This document shows, in pieces, positions 47,704 to 56,811 of a stretch of 64,000 bases of DNA. This DNA is from Labrys sp. WJW (GTDB lineage Bacteria > Pseudomonadota > Alphaproteobacteria > Rhizobiales > Labraceae). The stretch spans positions 1 to 64,000 of the forward strand of contig NZ_LYXZ01000043.1 of the NCBI RefSeq assembly GCF_001676615.1. Reading direction: 5' to 3'. The notes below the pieces were generated by a model. It saw nothing but the letters and a program-made list of their open reading frames with translations, made no database searches and had not been told where the DNA came from. The translations under genes were made by a program, and so were the position numbers. How positions within the stretch are numbered: position 1 is the stretch's first letter; each line of letters begins with the position of its first letter.

Positions 47704-48540
47704 TCAGGCGCCGAGCTTGTCGGCCAGCTCGGTGAAGCTGCCGGCATGGACGTCGAACCAGGGCTCGGCCGTGATGTCCGGCCGGGCATCCGGCCCGAAT
47801 TCCTGCGGCCGCGCGACGAAGGCGGTCCGCATACCGAAAGCCTTGGCGGCCTTGAGGTCGTATTTGTGGCAGGCGACCATCATGATCTGGTCGGGCCGGT
47901 AGCCGAGATAGTCGACGGCGAGCTGATAAACGGCCGGGGCAGGCTTGTAGCTGCGTGCCAGCTCCGCCGTCAGCACCGCATCGAAGGGCAGGCCGGCATG
48001 CCTGACCACGGCGACCACCGCGGCCATGCCGGCATTCGACAAGGTCGAGGTCACGAATTTCCGCCCGAGCCGGCCGAGCCCTGCAGCACTGTCGGGCCAG
48101 GCATCGAGCCTCGTCCAGACCTGGTTGAGCTCGTCCCGCTCCGCAACCGAAAAACGCGCCGACAAGGCATGGCGTTCCAGGAGAACGTCGAGTGCCTGCC
48201 GATAGATCGCGTCCACCCGGATCCAGGGCCGCTGTCCGGCGATGACCTCGTCGAGCGTGCGACGGTAGAGATCGCGCCATTCGGCCGACAGGCGTGCCCA
48301 GTCCGCCTCGATGCCCTTGGCACGGTTGAGATGCTCGCCCAGGCGCAGGATGGGCTGGTAGAAATCGACGCAGGTTCCCTGCACGTCGAAGGTCAGTGCC
48401 CTCACACCCTTCAGAGTTTCAGCCGCCACCGCATCCTTCCCGTCCTGTCCCGCTATCAGCGCCGTCGCTCCCGCGGCAGCGCCGATCAGAATATCTCGGC
48501 GATTCATTCGAGTCGAAAGCCCCGGCAATGTCATGACCAT
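47704..48540 (-). CDS. HAD-superfamily haloacid dehalogenase type II with an export-like N-terminus
   Basis: HAD hydrolase of up to 278 residues. The nucleophile Asp lies in TFDVQGTCVD, followed by a Thr/Ser motif in TSTLSNAG and the Lys in SYKPAPAVY, the pattern of L-2-haloacid dehalogenases. The N-terminus carries MNRRDILIGAAAGATALIAG, a twin-arginine-like signal, unusual for this normally cytosolic family. Possible starts are ATGs at 48540, 48534 and 48507. It is convergent with the permease gene and follows the tartrate dehydrogenase-type gene by 11 bases. Confidence 0.78.
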   Translation of the reverse strand: MVMTLPGLSTRMNRRDILIGAAAGATALIAGQDGKDAVAAETLKGVRALTFDVQGTCVDFYQPILRLGEHLNRAKGIEADWARLSAEWRDLYRRTLDEVIAGQRPWIRVDAIYRQALDVLLERHALSARFSVAERDELNQVWTRLDAWPDSAAGLGRLGRKFVTSTLSNAGMAAVVAVVRHAGLPFDAVLTAELARSYKPAPAVYQLAVDYLGYRPDQIMMVACHKYDLKAAKAFGMRTAFVARPQEFGPDARPDITAEPWFDVHAGSFTELADKLGA

Positions 48541-48551
48541 CCCCGGATCAC

Positions 48552-49625
48552 TCAGACGTTGGACGAATGGATCGCGTCGATCACGGCATCGGTCACGTCC
48601 CGGGTGGTGGCCGTGCCGCCGACATCGGGCGTCAGGATACCGGCGCCCGTCACCCTCTCCACCGCCCGCATCAGCCTGGCGGAGGCTTCCGCCTCCCCGA
48701 GATGGTCGAGCATCTGGGCGGCCGTCCAGAACGTCGCCACGGGATTGGCGATGCCCTTGCCGGTGATGTCGAACGCCGAGCCGTGGATCGGCTCGAACAT
48801 CGAGGGAAAGCGCCGCTCCGGATCGATGTTGCCCGTCGGCGCCACGCCGAGGCTGCCGGCAAGCGCGCCGGCGAGGTCGGAGAGAATATCGGCATGGAGA
48901 TTGGTGGCGACGATGGTGTCGAGGCTCCTGGGATTGAGCGTCATGCGCACCGTCATGGCGTCGACCAGCATCTTGTCCCAGGTCACGTCCGGAAATTCCT
49001 CGGCGACCTCGGCGGCGATCTCGTCCCACATCACCATGCCGTGGCGCTGCGCATTCGACTTGGTGACCACCGTCAGGAACTTGCGCGGACGCGATTGGGC
49101 CAGCCCGAAGGCATAGCGCATGATGCGGGTGACGCCGACCCGGGTGAAGATCGCCACCTCCGTGCCGACCTCCTCGGGAAGCCCACGGTGGGCGCGGCCG
49201 CCATGTCCGGAATATTCGCCTTCCGAGTTCTCGCGCACGATCACCCAGTCGAGATCGCCCGGCCCGCAATGACGCAGGGGCGAGGTGATGCCCGGCAGGA
49301 TCTTCGTGGGCCGGACATTGGCATATTGGTCGAAGCCTTGGCAGATCGGCAGGCGCAGCCCCCACAGCGTGATGTGGTCGGGGACATCGGGCGCGCCGAC
49401 TGCGCCGAAATAGATCGCGTCGAATTTCTTGAGCTTCGACAGCCCGTCGGCCGGCATCATGACGCCATGCTTCTTGTAATAGTCCGAACCCCAGTCGAAA
49501 TTCTCGATATGGAACTTCAACCCGCCATCCCGCCTCGCGAGGGCTGCCAGCACCGTGGTACCGGCTGCGATGACTTCGGGACCGATACCGTCGGCGGGAA
49601 TGGCTGCGATGGAATATTCGCGCAT
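48552..49625 (-). CDS. tartrate dehydrogenase/isopropylmalate dehydrogenase family enzyme
   Basis: Decarboxylating dehydrogenase of 357 residues, length and start (IAAIPADGIGPEVIAAG) typical of TtuC-type tartrate dehydrogenases. Conserved segments are NVRPTKILPG, VIVRENSEGEYSG, TKSNAQRHGM and the metal site NLHADILSDLAGAL. It oxidises tartrate or D-malate with NAD+ and a divalent metal. The adjacent MFS transporter and LysR gene support a tartrate-type uptake and use module. Confidence 0.85.
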   Translation of the reverse strand: MREYSIAAIPADGIGPEVIAAGTTVLAALARRDGGLKFHIENFDWGSDYYKKHGVMMPADGLSKLKKFDAIYFGAVGAPDVPDHITLWGLRLPICQGFDQYANVRPTKILPGITSPLRHCGPGDLDWVIVRENSEGEYSGHGGRAHRGLPEEVGTEVAIFTRVGVTRIMRYAFGLAQSRPRKFLTVVTKSNAQRHGMVMWDEIAAEVAEEFPDVTWDKMLVDAMTVRMTLNPRSLDTIVATNLHADILSDLAGALAGSLGVAPTGNIDPERRFPSMFEPIHGSAFDITGKGIANPVATFWTAAQMLDHLGEAEASARLMRAVERVTGAGILTPDVGGTATTRDVTDAVIDAIHSSNV

Positions 49626-49653
49626 CGTCTATGCTCCAGGAGGAAAAGGGGAA

Positions 49654-50961
49654 TTACAGGTGCTGGCGAGCAGCATTGGCGGTGCCGGCGGCCACGGCAG
49701 CGGAACGGGCGAGGACCAGCGTCAGCACGGCCGACAGCACCAGAAGACCGGCGACGAAATAGAGCCCACCCGCAAATCCGCCCGTCACGTCCTTGATCCA
49801 ACCGATCATCGAGGGGCCGACGAAGCCGCCGAGATTGCCGATCGAGTTGATGGTGGCGATGCCGGCGGCCGCGGCGGGGCCGGACAGGAACAGGGTCGGC
49901 ATGCTCCATAGCGGCGGCTTCGAACAACTGATGCCAATATTGACCAAGGTCAGGGCGATCAGGACAGTGACCACCCCGCTGGCACTGGAAGCGAAGACAA
50001 GGCCCCCCGCCGCCAGCAGGCAGGCGAAGACGACGTGCCAGGTGCGCTCGCCGCTTCGGTCGGAATGACGAGCCCAGAATATCATGGCGATGACCGCCAT
50101 CACGGCCGGAATGGCATTGAGAAAACCGACCTGTAGCGATGTGAGGCCGAATTCCTTGATGATCTGGGGCGCCCAGATGCCAAGCGTATACAGGCCCGCG
50201 GAAGTGCCGAAATAGACCAGGGCGAGGGCGAGGACGCGGATATCGGCCAGGCCCGACCAGATGCTGTGGTTGGCCCTGGCGCCCTTGGCCTTCTGTTCGT
50301 CCGCCATTGTCCCGACCAGCCAGGCGCGCTCCTCCTCCGTCAGCCATTTCGCCTTTTCGGGGCGATCGGTGAGATAGAACAGCACGACGATGCCGAAGAC
50401 CAGCGCCGGCGCGGCCTCGATCAGGAACATCCACTGCCATCCGGCCAGGCCCAACAGCCCATGCATTTCCATGAGCGCTCCTGAGATCGGCGACCCCAGC
50501 GCCGTGGATAGGGGAGCTGCCGCCATGAAGATCGCCGTAACCGCGGCGCGGCGGCGCGCGGGAAACCAGAAGCTAAGATAGAGGATGATGCCGGGGAAGA
50601 AGCCGGCTTCGGCAACGCCGAGCAGGAAACGCAGAATGTAGAAACCCGTCACACCCTGCACGAACGCCATCAGGCCGGAAATGAGGCCCCAGGTGATCAT
50701 CACCCGTGCGATCCAGATGCGAGCGCCAACCTTGTCGAGGATCAGGTTGGACGGCACCTCGAACAGAAAATAGCCAAGGAAGAAGATACCGGCTCCCAAG
50801 CCGAATACAGTCGAGGAGAAGCCTAGATCCTTGTTCATCTCCAACGCGGCAAAACCGATATTCACGCGATCGAGGAACGCGATGAAGTAAAGCAGCATGA
50901 TGAAGGGCACGATGCGCCATGAAATCTTGCGTAAGACACGCCTTCCCAGCTCGTCTGCCAC
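49654..50961 (-). CDS. MFS transporter, anion:cation symporter family (tartrate-type)
   Basis: Membrane protein of 435 residues with about 12 hydrophobic segments, of the ACS family. The segment [20 protein letters not shown] and the N-terminal [20 protein letters not shown] are typical. It likely imports a dicarboxylate such as tartrate for the dehydrogenase encoded next. Gene order on the minus strand is transporter, dehydrogenase, HAD hydrolase. Confidence 0.85.
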   Translation of the reverse strand: MADELGRRVLRKISWRIVPFIMLLYFIAFLDRVNIGFAALEMNKDLGFSSTVFGLGAGIFFLGYFLFEVPSNLILDKVGARIWIARVMITWGLISGLMAFVQGVTGFYILRFLLGVAEAGFFPGIILYLSFWFPARRRAAVTAIFMAAAPLSTALGSPISGALMEMHGLLGLAGWQWMFLIEAAPALVFGIVVLFYLTDRPEKAKWLTEEERAWLVGTMADEQKAKGARANHSIWSGLADIRVLALALVYFGTSAGLYTLGIWAPQIIKEFGLTSLQVGFLNAIPAVMAVIAMIFWARHSDRSGERTWHVVFACLLAAGGLVFASSASGVVTVLIALTLVNIGISCSKPPLWSMPTLFLSGPAAAAGIATINSIGNLGGFVGPSMIGWIKDVTGGFAGGLYFVAGLLVLSAVLTLVLARSAAVAAGTANAARQHL

Positions 50962-51052
50962 GATAATTTCCTCCCGATTTTTGTATGGAACGCGTCTGCT
51001 GCGCTTGTTCGTTGTTTTTCTGCGCAGACGCGCTGGACTGCAATGCAGCCAA

Positions 51053-51077
51053 GATTATATAATTTACTTATATAATC
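51053..51077. promoter_or_regulatory. perfect inverted repeat in the MFS/LysR divergent spacer
   Basis: GATTATATAA and TTATATAATC flank a five-base spacer (10-bp perfect arms). It lies two bases before the AGGAGGAG site of the LysR gene, so binding there would repress that gene while leaving room to act on the divergent transporter promoter. Candidate LysR site. Confidence 0.55.
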
Positions 51078-51088
51078 AGGAGGAGATC

Positions 51089-52003
51089 ATGGACCTCGGC
51101 CAACTCCGCTGTTTCGTCGTCGTGGCGGAGGAACTGCATTTCGGCCGGGCCGCCCAAAAGCTCGGCATGCTGCCGGCATCACTGGGCCGACATATCAGGC
51201 TTCTGGAGGAATCGCTGGGCACGCAATTGCTGCTGCGCACGACGCGCAATGTCGGCCTGACCGGCGAGGGCGCACTACTCCTGCCCCAGGCGCGCCAACT
51301 CCTGGAGCAATCCGACGACATCGTGGCGCGCTTCAGGGCCATGGGCGGCAACTCGGCCAAGCCGTTGAGGATCGGCGCGATCGACAGCGCCGCCGCCGGC
51401 CTGCTGCCGATGCTGCTCCAGGATCTCCGAACGGCTCATCCGGACATGACGACCCAGCTCATCGAGGACAAGACCATCCGGCTCCTGCCACGCTTGCTGT
51501 CCGGTCGCATCGATCTCGCCTTCATCCGCCCGCCCGATGCGATCGACCCTCACATCAAGACGCTCCGGCTGTTTCACGAAACTGCGGTGGTGGCCATGTC
51601 CATTCATCATCGCCTGGCGGAGCGGACCAATGTCGCGGTCCATGAACTCGTGGACGAACCGCTCATCGTGCCGGAACGGCGGTCACGCCCCCACAGCCAC
51701 GACCTCACCATCAAGCTGTTCACCGAGGCTGGCCTACAGGCCAGGATCGCGCAATTGGCGGACGAGAAGCAGACCATCGTCAACCTCGTGGCCGCCCGGA
51801 TCGGTATCGCCATCGTGCCGCAATGGACCGCCCGCCTGGCGGTCAGCGGCGTCATCTTCGTGCCGCTCGCCGTCGAGCCGGGCGCGATGACCAACAGGCT
51901 GCCGCTTTCAGCTGCCTGGCTGAAGGGCGTGCGCGATCCGGCCAGGGACAGGGTCCTGGAGATCCTGAACCGCAATCTGTCACGATATGAGGAAGCCGCC
52001 TGA
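51089..52003 (+). CDS. LysR family transcriptional regulator
   Basis: Regulator of 304 residues: winged helix at about residues 1-60 ([20 protein letters not shown]) and LysR effector domain. The ATG at 51089 is preceded by AGGAGGAG; longer open frames are rejected. It is divergent from the MFS gene and probably governs the tartrate-type operon. Confidence 0.86.
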   Translation: MDLGQLRCFVVVAEELHFGRAAQKLGMLPASLGRHIRLLEESLGTQLLLRTTRNVGLTGEGALLLPQARQLLEQSDDIVARFRAMGGNSAKPLRIGAIDSAAAGLLPMLLQDLRTAHPDMTTQLIEDKTIRLLPRLLSGRIDLAFIRPPDAIDPHIKTLRLFHETAVVAMSIHHRLAERTNVAVHELVDEPLIVPERRSRPHSHDLTIKLFTEAGLQARIAQLADEKQTIVNLVAARIGIAIVPQWTARLAVSGVIFVPLAVEPGAMTNRLPLSAAWLKGVRDPARDRVLEILNRNLSRYEEAA

Positions 52004-52050
52004 GGCGTCGGAAATTTGATGGAACCATCAAGAAGTGAGCATGGCCGCTT

Positions 52051-52093
52051 CTAGAGAAAAATGACTTTTCGCCGAATCGTCATTTTTCTCTAG
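52051..52093. terminator. bidirectional terminator between convergent LysR genes
   Basis: CTAGAGAAAAATGAC (52051-52065) and GTCATTTTTCTCTAG (52079-52093) are perfect reverse complements with a 13-base loop. A-rich and T-rich sides on both strands suit termination in both directions. Confidence 0.6.
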
Positions 52094-52107
52094 CCATTTA
52101 TTGTGAC

Positions 52108-52151
52108 GCGTTTTCTTGATCGAAAAGTCTATCAACTTTTCTCGAAAACGC
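52108..52151. repeat. GCGTTTTC/GAAAACGC interspersed repeat, overlapping a gene end
   Basis: Outer arms GCGTTTTC (52108-52115) and GAAAACGC (52144-52151) and inner arms AAAAGT/ACTTTT (52123-52128, 52135-52140) fold into a hairpin. The same outer frame occurs at 38866-38908. Elements of this type, ending GAAAACGC/GCGTTTTC, are frequent in Rhizobiales. It covers the last codons and stop of the LysR gene. Confidence 0.7.
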
Positions 52152-53061
52152 TCCAGTCCGCCCACAGCGCCGGGGCATGGACGCGAATATAGTCCCAGAG
52201 ACGATTGGCGACGGGTCCATGCGGGCGATCCCGGCGCCGCGCAGCGACCAGTTCGGTTTCGATACCCGGAAAGGCGTTTCCGGCGATGGAAACAAGGCGT
52301 CCATCGCGCAGCTCCTGTTCGATCATGAAGCGCGGCAGGTGTCCCCAGGCCATGCCGCGGATGATGACCTCCTTCTTCATCGCGTGATCGGCGACGGTGC
52401 ATTGCGGCGCGCCTTCCAAGACGTAGAAGCTCGCCTTCGCCGCCGACCGGGCAGTATCGCGGATGATGCATTGGGTGAGGCCGCGCATTTGGTCCGGCGA
52501 GATCCGGCGGGTGAGAGCGAACGGCAAGAACCCCGGCGCCACCACCGGCACGAACGATATTTTGCCCAGATCGATCCACTCCAGGTGGGGATCGGCCTTT
52601 TCGACCCAATGCAGGATCAGGTCGGCCCCGTCCTCCAAAAGCCGTTCCGACGGGCCGCCAATCGTCTCGAAATGCAGGTCGAGCCGTGTCTGCGGACATT
52701 GGGCGAAGAAGCCGCCCAACAAATGCAGGCCTTCATGCAGGGGGCAGGTATCGCCGAGGATGACGCGCAGATGCGTCTCCTCGCCCATGGCAAGTTGGCG
52801 GGCATGCACCTGCAATCCCTCCATCTCGCCGAGCAGAGACTGGGCCTTGCGATGGAACGAGCGGCCGGCCTCGGTCAGGGATACGCGATAGCCGCTGCGA
52901 TCGAGCAGAAGGACGCCGAGATTGGCCTCCAGCTTGGCGATCGCCGCAAATATCGCCGCATGGGAGCGATTGAGCAGGGCGGCCGCGGCCTGGAAGCCGC
53001 CTTCGCGGGCCACCGCATCGAAGCACTGGATTTCCTGGAGCGTAAAGGCATACATTGTCAA
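52132..53061 (-). CDS. LysR family transcriptional regulator
   Basis: Regulator of 309 residues: winged helix near residues 6-65 (TLQEIQCFDAVAREGGFQAA, then NRSHAAIFAAIAKLEANLG) and effector domain. It is divergent from a second enol-lactonase gene across a spacer with the dyad at 53067-53083. The last residues VFEKS are encoded by an interspersed repeat, so the original C-terminus may have been altered by its insertion. Confidence 0.85.
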   Translation of the reverse strand: MTMYAFTLQEIQCFDAVAREGGFQAAAALLNRSHAAIFAAIAKLEANLGVLLLDRSGYRVSLTEAGRSFHRKAQSLLGEMEGLQVHARQLAMGEETHLRVILGDTCPLHEGLHLLGGFFAQCPQTRLDLHFETIGGPSERLLEDGADLILHWVEKADPHLEWIDLGKISFVPVVAPGFLPFALTRRISPDQMRGLTQCIIRDTARSAAKASFYVLEGAPQCTVADHAMKKEVIIRGMAWGHLPRFMIEQELRDGRLVSIAGNAFPGIETELVAARRRDRPHGPVANRLWDYIRVHAPALWADWSVFEKS

Positions 53062-53066
53062 CTTTT

Positions 53067-53083
53067 ATTACAATGATCGTAAT
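53067..53083. promoter_or_regulatory. candidate LysR dyad ATTAC-N7-GTAAT
   Basis: The inverted repeat ATTAC..GTAAT lies five bases upstream of the LysR start in the A+T-rich spacer shared with the divergent enol-lactonase gene. Dyad size fits a LysR T-N11-A type site. Confidence 0.45.
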
Positions 53084-53185
53084 ATCTTTTCAATTTTTAT
53101 CGAAATTTCTCGACCCTATTTTCGAGACGTCGCCTCGATCCCGGCGGTAGCGCCGGGACAAGCGAGGCATGAGAAGGTGCATATC

Positions 53186-54034
53186 ATGACCAATACCATC
53201 GCCCGCCTGGCTACGCTCGATCGCGAACAGCCGGCAACCCCATCGTTCTTCACCAGCGGAGACGGCGTCAGGATCGCCTACACGATAGACGGCCCGAAAG
53301 ACCGCCCGACGCTCATCCTGTCCAATTCCATCGGCACGACCCTGCACATGTGGGATCTGCAAATCCCCCAATTGTCACAGCATTTCCAGGTCGTTCGCTA
53401 TGATTTCCGCGGCCACGGCGCCTCGGACGTTCCAGCCGGCGCCTATTCCGACGGCCGGCTCGGCCGCGACGTGCTGGAGTTGATGAATTGGCTCGGGATC
53501 GCGCGCGCCCATTTCCTGGGCCTGTCCTTGGGCGGCTTCGTCGGCCAGTGGCTTGCCATTCATGCCCCGGAGCGCATCGAGCGCCTGATCCTCAGCAACA
53601 CGGCCGCCCATCTCGGGCCCGCAGCCTATTTCGACGAGGCCATCGCCGCCGTGCTCGCCGCGCCGGATATGACGCAGACCGCGGAAACCTTCCTCGGCAA
53701 CTGGTTCCCGAAGGCCATGATCGCAGCGAACGGGCCGGCCATCCGGACCTTCCGGGAGATGCTGCTGAACACGCCGCGCCAGGGTCTTGCCGGCAATTGG
53801 GCGGCCGTACGCGACGCCGACCTGCGCCGCACCATTGCCCTGATCGCCGCCCCCACTCTGGTCATCGCCGGCGAATTCGATACGGTCACCTCGCTCGGCA
53901 AGAGCGAGGAGATCGCCGCTACCATTCCCGGCGCCCGGCTGAAGGTGCTGCCCGCTGTTCACCTCAGCAATATCGAGTTCCCACAGGAATTCTTAGCGGA
54001 AGTGCTGTCGTTCCTGCAGGTGGATCCGACCTGA
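53186..54034 (+). CDS. 3-oxoadipate enol-lactonase-like hydrolase (second pcaD)
   Basis: Alpha/beta hydrolase of 282 residues closely resembling PcaD, with SNSIGTTLHMWDLQI, nucleophile Ser114 in LGLSLGG and a conserved Asp in AGEFDTVT. Unlike the copy at 36388-37185 it is linked to a LysR and to pcaIJF. A histidine follows near the C-terminus (PAVHLSNIEFP), in place of the usual GAGH motif. Start ATG 53186 has GAGAAGG ahead; upstream frame starts lie in the divergent gene. A different lactone substrate is possible. Confidence 0.78.
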   Translation: MTNTIARLATLDREQPATPSFFTSGDGVRIAYTIDGPKDRPTLILSNSIGTTLHMWDLQIPQLSQHFQVVRYDFRGHGASDVPAGAYSDGRLGRDVLELMNWLGIARAHFLGLSLGGFVGQWLAIHAPERIERLILSNTAAHLGPAAYFDEAIAAVLAAPDMTQTAETFLGNWFPKAMIAANGPAIRTFREMLLNTPRQGLAGNWAAVRDADLRRTIALIAAPTLVIAGEFDTVTSLGKSEEIAATIPGARLKVLPAVHLSNIEFPQEFLAEVLSFLQVDPT

Positions 54035-54134
54035 TCACCCTGGCAATCACGCATCCGTTACGGCCACGCCCCGTACAGGGTGTGGCCGTAAACAGCGCAG
54101 AGCGGATGGTGGGCAGGGATTGGGTAATCGGACC

Positions 54135-55334
54135 TCAAACGCGCTCGAGCGCGATGGCGATGCCCTGCCCCACCCCGATGCACATGGTGGAAAGCGAGCG
54201 CCTGCCTCCCTTGCCCGCCAGTTCCAGCGCCGCCGTTCCGGCGATGCGGGCACCGGACATGCCGAGCGGATGACCGAGTGCGATGGCGCCGCCATTGGGG
54301 TTCACGCGCGGATCGTCATCGGCAACGCCTAGCTGGCGCAGGGTCGCAAGTCCTTGTGCGGCAAAGGCTTCGTTCAGTTCGATCACATCGAAATCGCCTT
54401 GCGCCAGCCCCAGCCGTGCCATCAGCTTTTGCGACGCTGGCGCCGGGCCGATGCCCATGATCCGCGGCGGCACGCCGGCCATCGCGCCGCCCAGGACGCG
54501 GGCGATCGGGGTCAGGCCCTGGATCTTGGCCGCCGCTTCCGAGGCCAGGATCAAGGCGGCGGCGCCGTCATTCACCCCGGAGGCGTTGCCCGCCGTGACC
54601 GAGCCGCCTTCGAACAGCGGCTTGAGCCTGGCGAGTGCCTCGGCCGTGGTGGCGCGGGGATGCTCGTCGCGCTCCACCACCACAGGATCGCCCTTGCGCT
54701 GCGGGATCGTGACCGCCACGATTTCCTGGGCCAGCCGCCCATTGACCTGCGCGGCGGCGGCTTTCTGCTGCGAGGCCAGCGCCATGGCGTCCTGCGCCTC
54801 GCGGGACACACCGAAATCATCGGCGACGTTCTGGCCGGTCTGCGGCATTGAATCGGTGCCATAGGCCTTGTGCATCGCCGGATTGACGAAGCGCCAGCCG
54901 ATGGTGGTGTCGTGGATCTCGGCATGGCGCGAAAAGGCGCTGTCCGCCTTGGGCATGACGAAGGGCGCGCGCGACATGGATTCGACGCCGCCGGCGATCA
55001 TCAGGTCGGCCTCGCCGGCCTTGATGGCCCGGGCTGCGGCCAGGACCGCATCCATGCCTGAGCCACAGAGCCGGTTGATGGTGGTGCCTGAGACGCCGAC
55101 CGGAAGTCCAGCCAGCAGGAGCGACATGCGGGCGACGTTGCGATTGTCTTCTCCCGCCTGGTTGGCGCAGCCGAAGATGACGTCATCGACATCCTGCCAG
55201 TCCACGCCGGGATTGCGCGCCACCAGCGCCTTCAGCGGCACGGCACCGAGGTCGTCGGCCCGGACCGGCGCCAGCGCACCGCCGAAACGACCGATCGGCG
55301 TGCGGATATAGTCGCAGATGAAAACCTCGGTCAT
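54135..55334 (-). CDS. pcaF: 3-oxoadipyl-CoA thiolase
   Basis: Thiolase of 399 residues with acyl-enzyme Cys90 in NRLCGSGMDA, the histidine in GGAIALGHPLG and the second Cys in STMCIGVGQG. It cleaves 3-oxoadipyl-CoA to succinyl-CoA and acetyl-CoA. The start at 55334 is two bases from the pcaJ stop. Context in pcaIJF makes PcaF the likely member rather than a general acetyl-CoA acyltransferase. Confidence 0.9.
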   Translation of the reverse strand: MTEVFICDYIRTPIGRFGGALAPVRADDLGAVPLKALVARNPGVDWQDVDDVIFGCANQAGEDNRNVARMSLLLAGLPVGVSGTTINRLCGSGMDAVLAAARAIKAGEADLMIAGGVESMSRAPFVMPKADSAFSRHAEIHDTTIGWRFVNPAMHKAYGTDSMPQTGQNVADDFGVSREAQDAMALASQQKAAAAQVNGRLAQEIVAVTIPQRKGDPVVVERDEHPRATTAEALARLKPLFEGGSVTAGNASGVNDGAAALILASEAAAKIQGLTPIARVLGGAMAGVPPRIMGIGPAPASQKLMARLGLAQGDFDVIELNEAFAAQGLATLRQLGVADDDPRVNPNGGAIALGHPLGMSGARIAGTAALELAGKGGRRSLSTMCIGVGQGIAIALERV

Positions 55335-55335
55335 G

Positions 55336-56004
55336 TCACAACTCCGGAACGACGAGATCGGCAACCGGACCGGGAACGTGGAGCCTTGCCCCCGTCACGG
55401 CCTGCAATGCGTCGATGGAAAGCGATGGGAGTTTCTCGCGCAGCACGAACCGGCCGCCTTCGATGTCGATCACGGCCAGGCTGGTATAGACCCGGGTGAC
55501 GCAGCCCACCCCGGTCAACGGCAGGGTGCAGCGTTCGAGCAGCTTGGGCTGGCCGTCCTTGGTGACGTGGTCGGTGATGACGGCAACGCGCTTGGCACCG
55601 TGCACCAGGTCCATGGCACCACCGACGGCGGGCACGCCCTTCGGCCCGGTGGACCAGTTGGCGAGGTCACCGGTCTGGGCCACCTGATAGGCACCGAGGA
55701 TCGCCACGTCGAGATGGCCGCCGCGCACCATGGCGAAACTGTCGGCATGGTGGAAGAAGGCGGCGCCGGGCTTCAGCGTCACTGCCTTCTTGCCCGCGTT
55801 GATCAGGTCCCAGTCCTCTTCGCCCTCTGCCGGGCTCTCGCCGAAATTCAGGATGCCGTTCTCGGTGTGGAAGATCGCCTCTCGCCCGGCGGGCTGATAC
55901 TGGGCCACCTTTTCCGGCAAGCCGATGCCGAGATTGACATAGGCACCGTCGGCGATGTCCTGCGCCGCGCGCCATGCGATCTGGTTGCTCGACAATCTGC
56001 TCAT
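55336..56004 (-). CDS. pcaJ: 3-oxoadipate CoA-transferase subunit B
   Basis: CoA-transferase beta chain of 222 residues. The catalytic glutamate is Glu48 in FHTENGILNFG. It transfers CoA from succinyl-CoA to 3-oxoadipate together with PcaI. The start at 56004 abuts pcaI; one base separates the genes. Confidence 0.9.
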   Translation of the reverse strand: MSRLSSNQIAWRAAQDIADGAYVNLGIGLPEKVAQYQPAGREAIFHTENGILNFGESPAEGEEDWDLINAGKKAVTLKPGAAFFHHADSFAMVRGGHLDVAILGAYQVAQTGDLANWSTGPKGVPAVGGAMDLVHGAKRVAVITDHVTKDGQPKLLERCTLPLTGVGCVTRVYTSLAVIDIEGGRFVLREKLPSLSIDALQAVTGARLHVPGPVADLVVPEL

Positions 56005-56005
56005 C

Positions 56006-56737
56006 TCAGGCCTCCAGCGGGTAGGCGGCATTGGCGCGGTTCAGGTCTTCTTCCTGACGCGGATGCGGGACTTCGACGACTTTCTGGACGAAGATGCCGG
56101 GTGTCACCACGGCCTCGGGGTCGATCTCGCCCGCGGCTACGATGCGGCTGGCCTGCACGATGGTCACGGCGGCCGCCATGCACATCAGCGGGTTGAAGTT
56201 CCGCGCCGCCATCCGATAGGTCAAATTGCCGTAGGGATCGGCGAGTTCGGCCTTTACCAGCGCGACATCGGCCTTGAGCCAGCGCTCGCGCACATAGGAA
56301 CGCCCGTCGAACGCCTCCACCGGCTTGCCCGCCGCCAGATCGGTGCCGAAGCTGGTCGGCGTATAGAAGGCGGGGATGCCCGCCCCGCCGGCACGGATGC
56401 GTTCGGCCAGCGTGCCCTGCGGCACCAGCTCCAGCTCGATCTTGCCGGCCAGGTAGAGCTCGGTGAACACCACCGGATCGGCCGAGCGCGGAAAGGAGCA
56501 GATCAGCTTGCGTACCATGCCCGCTTCGATCAGCGCGGCGAGGCCGACATGCCCGTTGCCGGCATTGTTGTTCACCACCGTCAAGTCCTTGGGATGTCCC
56601 GTGGCGCGATAGCGGTCGATCAGGGCGTGGATCAGCTCGATCGGCGATCCCGCGCCACCAAACCCCCCGATCATCACGGTCATTCCGTCCCCGATAGGCG
56701 CTACCGCGCCGGCGAGGTTCGCGACTGTCTTGTCCAT
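56006..56737 (-). CDS. pcaI: 3-oxoadipate CoA-transferase subunit A
   Basis: CoA-transferase alpha chain of 243 residues, with the family motif GGFGGAGSP near residue 24. First gene of pcaIJF. The ATG at 56737 is preferred; a GTG at 56761 would add eight residues. Promoter and operator lie in the 137-base spacer to the divergent IclR gene, which holds the 25-bp inverted repeat. Confidence 0.9.
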   Translation of the reverse strand: MDKTVANLAGAVAPIGDGMTVMIGGFGGAGSPIELIHALIDRYRATGHPKDLTVVNNNAGNGHVGLAALIEAGMVRKLICSFPRSADPVVFTELYLAGKIELELVPQGTLAERIRAGGAGIPAFYTPTSFGTDLAAGKPVEAFDGRSYVRERWLKADVALVKAELADPYGNLTYRMAARNFNPLMCMAAAVTIVQASRIVAAGEIDPEAVVTPGIFVQKVVEVPHPRQEEDLNRANAAYPLEA

Positions 56738-56811
56738 CTCAATCCATCCAAGTGGAGGCACCGTGGCCTGAACGCGATCTCGAGGCGCACAATTAGGCGC
56801 AACGACTTCTT

